A stretch of 64,000 bases of DNA from Ignavibacteriales bacterium (GCA_016700155.1 CP065001.1:3534001-3598000), one strand, 5' to 3'; numbered from the stretch's first letter, positions 1 through 9,332 are shown. Notes: generated by a model from the letters alone, not told the origin. Numbers and translations: made by a program.

Positions 1-849
1 CGCGGACAAAGGATGGGAATCTTTGCTGGCAGCGGTGTCGGCAAAAGCGTTACACTTGGTATGATCGCTCGTAACACGGATGCAGATGTAAACGTGATTT
101 GTCTTATTGGTGAACGTGGAAGAGAAGTCCGTGAGTTCATTGAAAAAGATCTTGGTGAAGAAGGATTGAAACGCTCAGTAGTGATAGCTGCTACAAGTGA
201 TAAGTCAGCTTTAGTAAGATTGAAAGGTGCTTTCATCGGCACAACCATTGCGGAATACTTTCGCGATCTTGGAATGGATGTGGTTCTTATGATGGATTCA
301 GTTACACGCTTTGCAATGGCACAACGTGAAATCGGATTAACTATCGGCGAGCCTCCCACAACAAAGGGATACACGCCTTCAGTTTTTGCTTTACTTCCTA
401 AACTGCTTGAACGTGCCGGGAATCTTGATAATGGTTCCATCACAGGCTTATACACTGTACTTGTTGACGGTGATGATATGAATGAACCTATTGCTGATGC
501 GGTACGCTCAATACTTGACGGACATATTGTTCTTTCACGTAAACTTGCAAACCGTGGTCAGTATCCTGCTGTTGATCCGCTTCAAAGTGTAAGCAGGGTT
601 ATGCCTGATATTGTTTCACCGGATCACTTTGAGCGTACAATTGCGTTCAACGAAATACTTGCAACATACAAAGAAGCTGAAGACCTCATAAACATCGGGG
701 CTTATGTAAAAGGCAGCAACCCGCAGATTGACCATGCTTTATCAAAAATTAATCATCTGCGCTCTTTCCTGAAACAGGATATAAATGAAACTGCACTTTT
801 TGCAGAATCCGTTTCCAGGCTCGAACAAATAATCGAAAAACCATTGTAG
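1..849 (+). CDS. fliI: Flagellar export ATPase FliI (3' part, cut by window start)
   Basis: Hydrolyses ATP at the cytoplasmic base of the flagellar type III export gate to help unfold and deliver substrates. The frame is open from base 1, and 282 residues are visible. The family is about 440-460 long, so the N-terminal 160 or so residues lie outside the window. Walker A GSGVGKS is at visible residues 10-16, and the Walker B strand ending LMMDSVTR lies near 96-103. The segment GEPPTTKGYTPSVF is typical of FliI and related F1-like secretion ATPases. The FliI call over the type III injectisome homologue rests on the flagellar genes that follow directly; fliJ starts 6 bases downstream. The internal ATG at 13 is not the real start. 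Confidence 0.97.
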   Translation, partial: RGQRMGIFAGSGVGKSVTLGMIARNTDADVNVICLIGERGREVREFIEKDLGEEGLKRSVVIAATSDKSALVRLKGAFIGTTIAEYFRDLGMDVVLMMDSVTRFAMAQREIGLTIGEPPTTKGYTPSVFALLPKLLERAGNLDNGSITGLYTVLVDGDDMNEPIADAVRSILDGHIVLSRKLANRGQYPAVDPLQSVSRVMPDIVSPDHFERTIAFNEILATYKEAEDLINIGAYVKGSNPQIDHALSKINHLRSFLKQDINETALFAESVSRLEQIIEKPL

Positions 850-855
850 TAAACC

Positions 856-1290
856 ATGAGTAAATTCATTTACAAATTTGAAGCAGTAAAGAATGTAAAA
901 GAAAAACTGGAGAAAAAAGTTCAGAAGGAACTCGCACTCATTGAAGCGCAGATAGACAAATGCCAAAAAGATTTTGAACAGCTTGTTGATGAGGAAACAA
1001 AAAATAAATCTGCTGCAAAAAGAAGAACTAAAATCTCCGAGATAAACTTCAATAAAGGCTATGAACTTTACATGGAGAAGCGGAAGAATATGGTTCTTCA
1101 GAAAATAAATGAACTGAACAAACAAAAAGAAAAAAAGATGAATGAACTTGTTCAGAAAAGCAAAGAGCACAAAATTTTTGATTCACTTGAAGAAAAACAC
1201 AAAGAAATTTTTATGCAGGAACAAAACAAAGCCGAACTCGTTAACACAGATGAGATGGCTATTCAACGATATGTGAGGGAACCAAATTGA
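856..1290 (+). CDS. fliJ: Flagellar export chaperone/stalk protein FliJ
   Basis: A 144-residue, almost wholly charged and helical protein (repeated K/E/Q heptad-like stretches through residues 5-130) with no membrane segment. FliJ forms a coiled coil that fits the centre of the FliI ring and links it to FlhA, promoting export. Sequence identity in this family is low, so the call rests on length (about 147 in the family), coiled-coil character and position between fliI and the motE/ylxF-like gene. The 3' end overlaps the next gene by 4 bases, which indicates translational coupling. Confidence 0.85.
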   Translation: MSKFIYKFEAVKNVKEKLEKKVQKELALIEAQIDKCQKDFEQLVDEETKNKSAAKRRTKISEINFNKGYELYMEKRKNMVLQKINELNKQKEKKMNELVQKSKEHKIFDSLEEKHKEIFMQEQNKAELVNTDEMAIQRYVREPN

Positions 1291-1907
1291 ATGTAAAAAT
1301 TTTATATGCTGCTTCCTTCCTGGCGGTATTTCTTCTTGTGACCGGCGGAGTTATGTACGTCAATACAATTTTCAAAAATATTTTTGCGTTTGATTTCAGA
1401 TCTGTAAATGAAACCGGAGTTGAAGTTGAAGAACCGGTGCTTGCCGGCGGTCCTGAAAACCTGAACCTTGCTGAAATTAAAAAATATTTTGAGACTGAAT
1501 TTAAAGGACAGATACTCGATTCACTAAAATCATTATCACCAAACGGAAAAACAGATACTGTAGTTCAAACCGTCTTAATGGATTCAAGTCTAATTGACAG
1601 CCTCGTTCACCTGCAAAAATTACTTACGTCAAAAACAAACACACTCGCAAATAACCAGTCAACTGTTGAAATAAAGCCAGTTGTAGAAACAACAACCGAA
1701 AAGCCCGACAGCAGCTACAAAGAGTGGCTAATAAAAACCGCTGGACTGTATGAGTCAATGGACTCCAAGAAGGCTGCTAAAATAATAGAGAATTACTCCG
1801 ATAATGTGGCAAGAGATATTATTTATTTAATGAAAAAGAAAAAAGCAGCGGAAATACTTTCAGAACTAAATCCGGATTTCGCTATAAGAGTTACAAAATC
1901 AAAATGA
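1287..1907 (+). CDS. MotE/YlxF-like membrane protein with MgtE-N-like C-terminus
   Basis: 206 residues. One N-terminal membrane helix (about 4-27) is followed by an extracytoplasmic acidic linker and a helical C-terminal part (about 140-206) containing DSKKAAKIIENYSD and KKKAAEILSELNPDFA, the repeat style of the MgtE N-terminal/FliG-like fold. In Firmicutes the gene between fliJ and fliK is ylxF, and in Proteobacteria the similar MotE stabilises the stator protein MotC. Here the gene sits exactly between fliJ and fliK, with 4-base overlaps on both sides. A periplasmic assembly or stator-chaperone role is inferred, not shown. Confidence 0.75.
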   Translation: MNVKILYAASFLAVFLLVTGGVMYVNTIFKNIFAFDFRSVNETGVEVEEPVLAGGPENLNLAEIKKYFETEFKGQILDSLKSLSPNGKTDTVVQTVLMDSSLIDSLVHLQKLLTSKTNTLANNQSTVEIKPVVETTTEKPDSSYKEWLIKTAGLYESMDSKKAAKIIENYSDNVARDIIYLMKKKKAAEILSELNPDFAIRVTKSK

Positions 1908-4753
1908 TGAACTTCAATCCACTTTTTATCGGACAGGTAAACACAGCAGCGGGAACAAGCAGTTTAGGCGCTGTCAAGCTAAGCAAATCCTCGTACCTGT
2001 TTTCTGATATAATAAAAGTTATACTCGAAGATGAAAACTCATCATTGCCTGTTGAAGGAATTGAAGTTAACCAGTTAAATGAAAATGATAATAATACTTC
2101 TTCATACTCAACTGAATTATTATCCGGGATCGTTTTATCACCAAGCACACGCTTATCAAAAGATTTTGTAGAATTAAATCCTGATACAATTAATAGTTAT
2201 TCTGAATCTTTTTCAGAAGCAGAATCCTCACCAACATCCTTTGAACTTGATAAATCTGAACTTCAGAATTTACTTTTGACTCTGACCGGTTCAACCTCAG
2301 CACCAACAGTTGTTAGCTTAGCTGAGAATACATTGCCGGAAGCAGTTACCGGAATTCTGAATATGGTAGATGAATTACAAAGTGATAATAGCCTTGTTAT
2401 CGAAGTTGAAGGATTAACAGAACCGCTGAAAGTAGAGATAAGCAAACCACAACAAATTGTTAAAGAATATTCTGTCAGCATAACAGTACCCTCTTCAAAG
2501 TCCAATCCTGAAATTGAAATACCTGTAATTAAAAACAATTCCAACCCTATTGATCTAAAAAATGTTACAGGCGATGTTTTGCCGGAATTGCATACAAACG
2601 ATGGCAAGTCAATTTCATTCACACTGCAAGAAGCAACAAAGTTTGCGAATACCAGTGACCACGTCACTGAGCCTAAGATTGAAACCGAATCCGGTAACAA
2701 TATCTTAAAGAAGATAAAAGTTAAGACAGCCAGTACAGCCCCTGAAATGAATACTAAACCAGGCATAACAGCAGATACTGCTAAAAATGTAATTGTAAAT
2801 ACAAATACTCAAAACAACACAATAAAAGTTGAAAAGGATGTCTTAACCAGCGAAAATATTCTACCCGATAAAACAAAAGATAATTTTGCGACTATTAAGC
2901 CTGAACAAAAAATTAAACTTGACGAGAAGATTAATTTTTCACCCGATGATGCCGAAAGTGATATTAAAATTAAAGCTGCGTTAAAACCAAATCAGTTTGT
3001 ACAGTCAACACATCAGGATTTAAAAGAATCAGTTTTTACATCTTCCACAAAAAATATTCTTGTCTCAAATAAGCTGACTAAAGAGACTACCTCGACTCCA
3101 ATTAAAGTCGCCGAAAAAGAAATTGCAACAACTTTGCCCAAAGTTAAAAGTGAATCAACAGTCCAAAAGTTTTCTGCCGAAGAAAATTTAATTACAGATA
3201 CAAAGAAGGCTGAAATTAAAATCGAGACTAACACTGCAAAGTTTATAAACAGTGAGAACACACACAAAGATCAGCCTGTAAAAGTTGTTAAGATTAAATT
3301 TGAGAATCCTGAACAAGTCAAGGTGAAGGATGTACTTAAAACATTGTTGAGCAATGAAAAAGAAATTATTACTTCGGATAAAATTCCTGTCGACAAAAGT
3401 AATGAGAATAAACCGGTAAGTGTTTTGCACCGGAATTCAACCAAACTTGAACAGAACCAGGTAAGAATAAATTCCGGCTTGAACATTTCTGATCCGGTCA
3501 ATGCAAAAACTGAATTGAAGTCGAATAACAGTTTTATTCAGGTTCAGGAAAATTCATTCACAAAACTGTCGGAACTTGAAAAACCTCAGTTGAATATTAA
3601 ACCTTCTGAACAAAAATATTCTTCAGGGTTAAATGAAAAGAACGTAATTGTTGAAAAGAACTTGCCCAAGATTGAATCAGAAAAACATGTTGAGCATAAA
3701 GCTGACAATGATATCCAGCCAAAAACTGAAATTAAAAACAAGCCGTTAACAAATCTTTCAACAGATATTCATACAGATGATACTGATAAGCCTTTGAAGC
3801 TTGTTACAAATAGTGATTCAAAAAATATTCAACTACAAGATGACAAGAATACGATTGATTTGAATAAAGTAGAGCACAGTTTTAACAAAGTAAAATTTGA
3901 TAAAGTTAACAATGAAATTGATCCTGAACCTCAAGTAATAAAACAAAATCCTGGTACCGAAAAAATTGAGTATAAGAATCCTGAACTAAAAGCACGTATT
4001 GAAGAGTCATTTGAAATCCCAACGAAAACAAGGGAAGAAAAAGTTCAAAGCGAAACAAAAACTTCAGATACTAAACAGGAAATAGTTTTTACTTCTGACG
4101 TAGAGAATGAAAATAACTTATCTCAGCAAAGTCACGATCAGAAAGAAAACGGTTGGCAGAATCAGCAAAAAGAAATTCCTGTTGCTAAGACAGAAGTTGA
4201 AAAAAATGTTAAATCTCCTGCTGATTCATCATCAAAACAAACCGAAGAATCTAAAATTGAAGTAACAACCAAAGTTGAAGTGAAGGAAAACCAGGTTATC
4301 ACAAAAGAAAAAATTGTTGTTGAAACAAAACAGATGAATGAAACTTTCAAAACAATTAAATCTTCGGAGATAGTAAAAGAGATTTCAAACTTTGTTAAAA
4401 CAGGTGAAACAAAAACAGTTGTGTTCAAAGTGGTTCCTGAAAATCTCGGTAAAATAAAGGTATCACTTGATGTTGCTGAGAATTTTGCAAAGGCAACAAT
4501 AGAAGTTGAAAATGAAAGTGTTAAACAGATAGTTCAGTCAAACCTTGAGACACTTAAAAATTCTTTATCGCAGAACGGCATCACGTTAAGCGCGATAAAT
4601 GTTACGTTAAACGGCAATCAGCAAAAAGGCTACAAGCCGGTTGACAGTAAACGCAGAGTAAATGACAACACAAATGAAAATAAAATTGAAACTGCACCTG
4701 AAGTGTTGTTAAGAAAAGACCTTGGCTATAACACTTACGAATATTTAGTATAG
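1904..4753 (+). CDS. fliK: Flagellar hook-length control protein FliK (very long)
   Basis: 949 residues. The C-terminal Flg_hook domain (about 830-912) carries the family motif VPENLGKIKVSLD followed by an ATIEVENESVKQ-type segment. It is the part that contacts FlhB to switch export from rod/hook to filament substrates. Residues 30-820 are rich in K, E, N, S and T with almost no aromatic residues and look disordered, as expected for a secreted ruler. Salmonella FliK is about 405 residues, so this is more than twice as long. The start overlaps the motE-like stop (ATGA), and flgD follows 8 bases downstream. Confidence 0.93.
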   Translation: MMNFNPLFIGQVNTAAGTSSLGAVKLSKSSYLFSDIIKVILEDENSSLPVEGIEVNQLNENDNNTSSYSTELLSGIVLSPSTRLSKDFVELNPDTINSYSESFSEAESSPTSFELDKSELQNLLLTLTGSTSAPTVVSLAENTLPEAVTGILNMVDELQSDNSLVIEVEGLTEPLKVEISKPQQIVKEYSVSITVPSSKSNPEIEIPVIKNNSNPIDLKNVTGDVLPELHTNDGKSISFTLQEATKFANTSDHVTEPKIETESGNNILKKIKVKTASTAPEMNTKPGITADTAKNVIVNTNTQNNTIKVEKDVLTSENILPDKTKDNFATIKPEQKIKLDEKINFSPDDAESDIKIKAALKPNQFVQSTHQDLKESVFTSSTKNILVSNKLTKETTSTPIKVAEKEIATTLPKVKSESTVQKFSAEENLITDTKKAEIKIETNTAKFINSENTHKDQPVKVVKIKFENPEQVKVKDVLKTLLSNEKEIITSDKIPVDKSNENKPVSVLHRNSTKLEQNQVRINSGLNISDPVNAKTELKSNNSFIQVQENSFTKLSELEKPQLNIKPSEQKYSSGLNEKNVIVEKNLPKIESEKHVEHKADNDIQPKTEIKNKPLTNLSTDIHTDDTDKPLKLVTNSDSKNIQLQDDKNTIDLNKVEHSFNKVKFDKVNNEIDPEPQVIKQNPGTEKIEYKNPELKARIEESFEIPTKTREEKVQSETKTSDTKQEIVFTSDVENENNLSQQSHDQKENGWQNQQKEIPVAKTEVEKNVKSPADSSSKQTEESKIEVTTKVEVKENQVITKEKIVVETKQMNETFKTIKSSEIVKEISNFVKTGETKTVVFKVVPENLGKIKVSLDVAENFAKATIEVENESVKQIVQSNLETLKNSLSQNGITLSAINVTLNGNQQKGYKPVDSKRRVNDNTNENKIETAPEVLLRKDLGYNTYEYLV

Positions 4754-4761
4754 GAGGTAGA

Positions 4762-5457
4762 ATGTTAACAGGAATATCAGGTTCATCGACAAGTCCCGTT
4801 TATACCGAAGCAGGCGCGAACGGAGTACTTGGCAAAGATGATTTTATGAAGCTCCTTCTGACTCAGTTGAGATATCAGGATCCTCTCAGCCCGCTCGGTG
4901 GTGCTGAGTTTGCTGCGCAATTAGCTCAGTTCAGTTCGCTTGAACAACTTTCAAACCTAAATGAACTGATGACACAAAGTGTTGATGCAAACTACTATCT
5001 GACCCAGTCAATCAACAATACAATGACAGCCACATTGATCGGCAAAGAAGTAAAACTGCTGGGTGATAAAATTCAGTTTAACGGACAGGAAGAAGCAAAG
5101 CTGGGTTATAAACTGCCTGCAGATGCTTCAACAGTGACCATAAATATTTATGACAAAAACGGTGTTTTGGTAAGAACAATTGATGATGTTCCCAGGGACG
5201 CAGGTGACCATAAACTTTCATGGGATTTTCTCGATAATAATGGCAACGAAGTACCTAACGGTGAATACAGATTTGAAATAACTGCAAAGACAATGGACGA
5301 AAAGGATATGGCCGTCGAATCATACAAATGGGGAACAATAAACGGACTGAGATTCAGTGAATACGGTACCAAACTATTGGTAGACAACATCGAATACATG
5401 TTATCCGATATACTCGAGATCATTAAGCCTTCGGAGACAGGAGGAGGCGAAGGATAA
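4762..5457 (+). CDS. flgD: Hook-capping protein FlgD
   Basis: 231 residues. The export/cap signal region contains FMKLLLTQLRYQDPLSP (about 28-44) and FAAQLAQFSSLEQL (about 53-66), both diagnostic for FlgD. The C-terminal part has the FlgD Tudor-like/Ig-like fold, with NIYDKNGVLVRTI and the GEYRFEITA strand. FlgD sits at the tip of the growing hook and guides FlgE assembly, and it is replaced by FlgK. A perfect AGGAGG (4752-4757) precedes the start, unlike most genes here, which suggests high independent translation. The stop overlaps the next start by one base. Confidence 0.97.
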   Translation: MLTGISGSSTSPVYTEAGANGVLGKDDFMKLLLTQLRYQDPLSPLGGAEFAAQLAQFSSLEQLSNLNELMTQSVDANYYLTQSINNTMTATLIGKEVKLLGDKIQFNGQEEAKLGYKLPADASTVTINIYDKNGVLVRTIDDVPRDAGDHKLSWDFLDNNGNEVPNGEYRFEITAKTMDEKDMAVESYKWGTINGLRFSEYGTKLLVDNIEYMLSDILEIIKPSETGGGEG

Positions 5458-5834
5458 TGGCAGAGATAAACGGTATAAGCGTACCATTTATTCCAATAGT
5501 TCAGAATGACGGCCTATCCAGGGTTAGTTCAACTCCTGACAGCGCGGTTAGTTTTGATTCAATCTTCCAGCAGGAACTTGAAAAAATAAAATTCTCTAAC
5601 CACGCACTTAAAAGATTAGAATCACGAAACATTACTCTTGGATCTGAAGAACTGAACAAAATTAATTCAGCGGTACAAAAAGCAGAACAAAAAGGATCAA
5701 AGGATTCATTGGTGATGATGCAGGATACAGCATTCATCATAAACATACCTAACAGGACTGTTGTTACAGCATTGCCTGTTGGTGAATCAAATGAAAATGT
5801 TTTTACGAATATAGACAGCGTAGTTTTTACATAA
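5457..5834 (+). CDS. Flagellar operon protein, TIGR02530-like
   Basis: 125 residues. A variable first third is followed by FSNHALKRLESRNITL and an ending of the type DTAFIINIPNRTVVTAL. This matches my memory of TIGR02530, a small protein that sits between flgD and flgE in many bacteria. Its biochemical role is not established, and the flgD-flgE location suggests a hook-assembly factor or an exported substrate. It has no signal peptide or membrane helix. The start (A of ATG) overlaps the flgD stop. It is followed by the structured leader of flgE. Confidence 0.8.
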   Translation: MAEINGISVPFIPIVQNDGLSRVSSTPDSAVSFDSIFQQELEKIKFSNHALKRLESRNITLGSEELNKINSAVQKAEQKGSKDSLVMMQDTAFIINIPNRTVVTALPVGESNENVFTNIDSVVFT

Positions 5835-5853
5835 CAAAATAAATAACAACAAT

Positions 5854-5908
5854 AGAGCGGGACCTTTTGAGGACGCTCTGGTTCCGGCTGACTGACTGAT
5901 GCCGGGAC
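5854..5908 (+). promoter_or_regulatory. Two-hairpin leader upstream of flgE
   Basis: Hairpin 1 pairs AGAGCG (5854-5859) with CGCTCT (5874-5879), with a possible inner CCT/AGG stem. Hairpin 2 pairs GTTCCGGC (5881-5888) with GCCGGGAC (5901-5908) through one G-U pair around a 12-base loop. Both are G+C-rich islands in A+T-rich DNA. GGA triplets lie at 5860, 5871, 5905 and inside the AGGAGG ribosome site (5927-5932). No U-run follows, so this is not a classical terminator. A post-transcriptional control role (for example CsrA binding) is inference. Confidence 0.5.
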
Positions 5909-5937
5909 AAATAACTTAAAAACCTTAGGAGGTTACA

Positions 5938-7605
5938 ATGGCACTTCTCAATTCTCTTTTCGCAGGTGTATCAGGTTTACGCAATCATCAATCAATGATG
6001 GACGTAATCGGCAACAACATTGCAAACGTAAACACAATCGGATTCAAAGGTTCCCGCGTTACTTTCAGCGATACATTCAACCAGTTTGTAAAAGCAGGAA
6101 CAAATCCTACCGAAACAACTGGCGGAACAAACTCATTCCAGATTGGTCTTGGTATGAAAATTAATTCGATAGACAGAAACTGGAACCAGGGAACATTTGA
6201 AAGAACAGGAATAGCAACCGACCTTGCATTACAGGGACCCGGTTTATTTGTGCTTAAGAGTGACGGACAGAACTTCTTCTCAAGAGCCGGAGCTTTTGTA
6301 TTTGATGCTGACGGTAAACTAGTAAGTCCACAGAACGGCGCAATTGTTCAGGGTAAAGTTGCAAACGATGAAGGCGTTGTTCCTCCTGGAAATAATCTTG
6401 AAGATATCATCATCGATACAAATCTTAAACTGCCTGCAGTCGCAACCACACTGATCGAATGGGGCGGAAACTTAAAAAGTAATTCAGTGTTAACAAGAAC
6501 TGAAGAAGTTGTACAAAGAGGAAATATTAATTCAGCACTGGCGGGTCCGTTTGAAACAACAACAACCGTGTATAACGAATTGGGAGAAGCATATACATTA
6601 AGAATGTCTTATGCTAAAACAGCTAACCCGGATGAATATACATTAACGTGGGAAGTTCTTGATAGTGAAACTCCCCCCAACCAGGTAGGCACCGGTCAAA
6701 TAACACCTTTACAATTTGAAGATGATGGCAACGGAAACTGGAATCTTAATGCAGCTTCAGTGGCTTTATTTGACGGTACAAACAACAGAGTAAATATTCC
6801 AAGCAGCAATCTCGACTTTACTTTTGATGCAACAGAAATCACACAGAATTCTGCAACCTCAACATTAAGCCTCTCTGCAGATGGTAACAGACAACCTAAC
6901 ATAGTAACTGGTGCAGTTACAATATTTGATTCGTTAGGAACCTCACACCAGGTTACAATACGATTTACAAAGATCGGAGATAATCAATGGCTATTCAAAG
7001 CATCAGTTCCGGCCACAAGTACTGATAACGGACTTGAAGCATATACAACAGGTTCAGTTACATTTAACCCTGATGGTACTCTTGATCCGGCAAATATTTC
7101 ACCAACTAATCCTCAGTTAACATTTACACCTAAAGGCGGCGCAAATCCTGTAGTGCTTGATCTTGATTTCGGACAAGGATTTGAAGGTATCACACAAACA
7201 TCAGCAAGTTCAGTTATATCTGCATTGAGCCAGAACGGTGCTGCATCCGCATCACTTTCAAATATCAACATTGATCAGTACGGAAACATAGTTGGTATTT
7301 TCTCGAACGGAAATTCACGGACACTTGCACAGGTGATGGTTGCAACATTTAAAAACCTTAATGGTTTGATAAGTGTTGGTGACAACATGTACACAGCATA
7401 CGCAAACTCAGGTGAACCGAGAATCGGAGCTCTTGGTGAAGAAACAGGAACAACGGTTCAGTCAGGTGCGCTTGAACAATCAAACGTTGATCTTTCAGAA
7501 GAGTTTACAAAAATGATAGTATCACAGAGAGGATTCCAGGCGAACGCCAGGGTGATTACAACTGCTGATACTTTACTCCAGGAAATTACCAATCTAATTA
7601 GGTAA
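5938..7605 (+). CDS. flgE: Flagellar hook protein FlgE
   Basis: 555 residues. The N-terminal rod-type segment is MALLNSLFAGVSGLRNHQ followed by VIGNNIANVNTIGFKGSR (to about residue 38). The C-terminal helix carries LEQSNVDLSEEFTKMIVSQR. The middle domains (about 150-430) are longer than in Salmonella FlgE (403 residues), which would add outer hook domains. The subunits polymerise into the flexible joint under the FlgD cap. A strong AGGAGG lies 5 bases before the start, behind a structured 103-base leader. A strong terminator follows 22 bases after the stop, closing this transcription unit. Confidence 0.97.
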   Translation: MALLNSLFAGVSGLRNHQSMMDVIGNNIANVNTIGFKGSRVTFSDTFNQFVKAGTNPTETTGGTNSFQIGLGMKINSIDRNWNQGTFERTGIATDLALQGPGLFVLKSDGQNFFSRAGAFVFDADGKLVSPQNGAIVQGKVANDEGVVPPGNNLEDIIIDTNLKLPAVATTLIEWGGNLKSNSVLTRTEEVVQRGNINSALAGPFETTTTVYNELGEAYTLRMSYAKTANPDEYTLTWEVLDSETPPNQVGTGQITPLQFEDDGNGNWNLNAASVALFDGTNNRVNIPSSNLDFTFDATEITQNSATSTLSLSADGNRQPNIVTGAVTIFDSLGTSHQVTIRFTKIGDNQWLFKASVPATSTDNGLEAYTTGSVTFNPDGTLDPANISPTNPQLTFTPKGGANPVVLDLDFGQGFEGITQTSASSVISALSQNGAASASLSNINIDQYGNIVGIFSNGNSRTLAQVMVATFKNLNGLISVGDNMYTAYANSGEPRIGALGEETGTTVQSGALEQSNVDLSEEFTKMIVSQRGFQANARVITTADTLLQEITNLIR

Positions 7606-7627
7606 CACGCACAAAGACCCATCGAAT

Positions 7628-7656
7628 AAGCCCGTCAATTGACGGGCTTTCTTTTT
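7628..7656 (+). terminator. Rho-independent terminator after flgE
   Basis: A perfect inverted repeat AAGCCCGTC / GACGGGCTT (7628-7649) with a 4-base AATT loop is followed by TTTCTTTTT. It lies 22 bases after the flgE stop, and the next gene (fliL) starts more than 100 bases further on. It therefore separates the hook unit from the switch/export unit. Confidence 0.95.
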
Positions 7657-7742
7657 AATCTGGTATTTCAGCCAGGTGTTTAATAATAACCAATAAATAA
7701 GCTGAATAGCTGACATTCAATTGAAACAATGAAAAAATCTGC

Positions 7743-7757
7743 TGGCATATCTATTGA
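7743..7757 (+). promoter_or_regulatory. Possible sigma-54-like promoter before fliL
   Basis: TGGCATATCTATTGA has the sigma-54 -24/-12 geometry (TGG and TTG 11 bases apart) but ends in A where the normally essential C is expected. The predicted start would be about 5 bases before the fliL ATG, giving an almost leaderless mRNA; no ribosome site is seen there. Related 15-mers occur at 17062 and 43184 (minus strand). Weak evidence only. Confidence 0.25.
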
Positions 7758-7773
7758 GTAATAATTACCACTT

Positions 7774-8343
7774 ATGGATACAAAAGACGAAAAACCCGAA
7801 TCAAACGAAACGATTGAAGTTCCGGCGGAAAAGAAAAAATCAGCTTTAAACCCGAAGGTATTTATCTTCGGTGTTCCGTTGTTCATACTTCAATTATTAA
7901 TTGTGTACTTCGTAACAGCCAATATTCTTTTAAGTAAGATACATCAGAATAATCCTGAACTGGCTGGAGGCGAAAGTGAAAACGGACAGCAGACAGAAAA
8001 TGCTGATACGTTACAGAACAGTCAGCAGAATGTTGAACTGGGTAAATTCATTTTTCTTGTTGAAGATGTAATTGTAAATCCGGCAGGAACTGAAGGTAAA
8101 AGATTTTTACTGACCACAGTCGGATTTGATATTGCAACCGAAGAAGAGATGAAGGAACTTCAGAGTAAGGAAGTGCTGGTGAAAGACATGGTCATTTCAA
8201 AATTATCTTCAAAAGATATTGTCCAGTTAAACAATTCAGCTTACCGCGATACAATCAGAACAGAACTTTCATCCGAAATCAAAAGATTAATACCGCGGGT
8301 CAATATCAACAACATTTATTTCAGTAAATATATTTTTCAATAA
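7774..8343 (+). CDS. fliL: Flagellar basal-body-associated protein FliL
   Basis: 189 residues. A short cytoplasmic tail is followed by one membrane helix (about 28-53) and a periplasmic domain (about 88-189) with the FliL pattern FLLTTVGFDIATEEEMKELQ and the conserved end region (RVNINNIYFSKYIFQ). FliL surrounds stator units and modulates torque. It is the first gene of the switch/export unit, with no clear Shine-Dalgarno. The stop is 2 bases before fliM. Confidence 0.92.
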   Translation: MDTKDEKPESNETIEVPAEKKKSALNPKVFIFGVPLFILQLLIVYFVTANILLSKIHQNNPELAGGESENGQQTENADTLQNSQQNVELGKFIFLVEDVIVNPAGTEGKRFLLTTVGFDIATEEEMKELQSKEVLVKDMVISKLSSKDIVQLNNSAYRDTIRTELSSEIKRLIPRVNINNIYFSKYIFQ

Positions 8344-8345
8344 CT

Positions 8346-9332
8346 ATGGCAGAAGTACTTTCACAACAGGAGATTGATCTTCTTCTGAACAAAATGAAAG
8401 ACGGTACAGCGGAAGAGCCTGCGCCGACAGAAACAAAGGAAGTTATTCCTTTTGACTTCCGTCTGCCTAACCGTATTTCTAAAAACCAGCTTCGTACATT
8501 GAAAAATGTTCACGAAAATTTTTCAGAAAGTTTTGCTTCCTACCTTGTCAGCAAGCTGCAGGCAATTGTAAATATTAATGTCACATCTGTCGATCAGATA
8601 TATTATTCAGAATATGTTCTTTCAGTTTCCAATCCCGCATGTCTCTTTACCTTCGATATAAACAATACGGACATAAAAGGCATACTTGAGCTAAGTCCTG
8701 ATTTTGCTTTTGCCCTGGTTGACCGTTTGCTCGGCGGAAACGGTTTGGGAACAAAATCAAATAAGATAATAACACCTATTGAACAGATGGTGCTTAATGT
8801 AGTGGTAGAAAGAATTATGCTTGATCTGAAAAAAGCATGGCAGGCAATTGATTCTTTTGATTTTGCTGTTGAGCGATTTGAACCGGACATTGATTTTGCG
8901 CAGATCACTTCACAAAGTGAATCAGTATTGCTTATTAGTTTTGAGATAACATTCGGTGAGCAGAGTTATATGATGAATCTCTGTTTCGCTTTATTTGCGT
9001 TTGATACTATACTGACAAAAATGTCATCTCAAAAACTTTCTGCCATTCGTCCCGGTAAATACCAGGGCACAACGGCTCAGGAAATAATATCGTCACAGCT
9101 TTACAAAACCATCTTACCTGTTTCAGTTGAATTCGGCAAAGCCTCGATATCAGTAAATGAACTGATTGAACTTCAAAAAGGTGATGTGATAAAACTCAGC
9201 ACAAAAATTTCCGATGAACACAAAATTAAAATCGGGAATAAAGAAATGTTCCTCGGCAGAGCCGGAACAGTAAACAGCAAAAAAGCAATTAAGGTTACTG
9301 AACGTATCGAACAAAAAGAAAATTTACTTTAA
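8346..9332 (+). CDS. fliM: Flagellar motor switch protein FliM
   Basis: 328 residues, normal family length. The extreme N-terminus LSQQEIDLLL is the CheY-P-binding motif. A linker leads to the middle CheC-like domain (about 45-230: ELSPDFAFALVDRLLGG, then ITPIEQMVLNVVVERIM) and a C-terminal SpoA domain (about 250-328). FliM forms the C-ring wall that converts CheY-P binding into rotation switching. An intact CheY site implies chemotactic control, although che genes are not in the window. Confidence 0.97.
   Translation: MAEVLSQQEIDLLLNKMKDGTAEEPAPTETKEVIPFDFRLPNRISKNQLRTLKNVHENFSESFASYLVSKLQAIVNINVTSVDQIYYSEYVLSVSNPACLFTFDINNTDIKGILELSPDFAFALVDRLLGGNGLGTKSNKIITPIEQMVLNVVVERIMLDLKKAWQAIDSFDFAVERFEPDIDFAQITSQSESVLLISFEITFGEQSYMMNLCFALFAFDTILTKMSSQKLSAIRPGKYQGTTAQEIISSQLYKTILPVSVEFGKASISVNELIELQKGDVIKLSTKISDEHKIKIGNKEMFLGRAGTVNSKKAIKVTERIEQKENLL

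Noticed and set aside
742..1170. 142-residue minus-strand ORF opposite fliI/fliJ
   Set aside because: Very Phe/Leu-rich reading of the complement of a lysine/glutamate-rich coiled coil; no ribosome site or context.
5854..5908. Cyclic di-GMP riboswitch before flgE
   Set aside because: The two-hairpin leader has none of the conserved sequence of the known cyclic di-GMP aptamers that I can recall.
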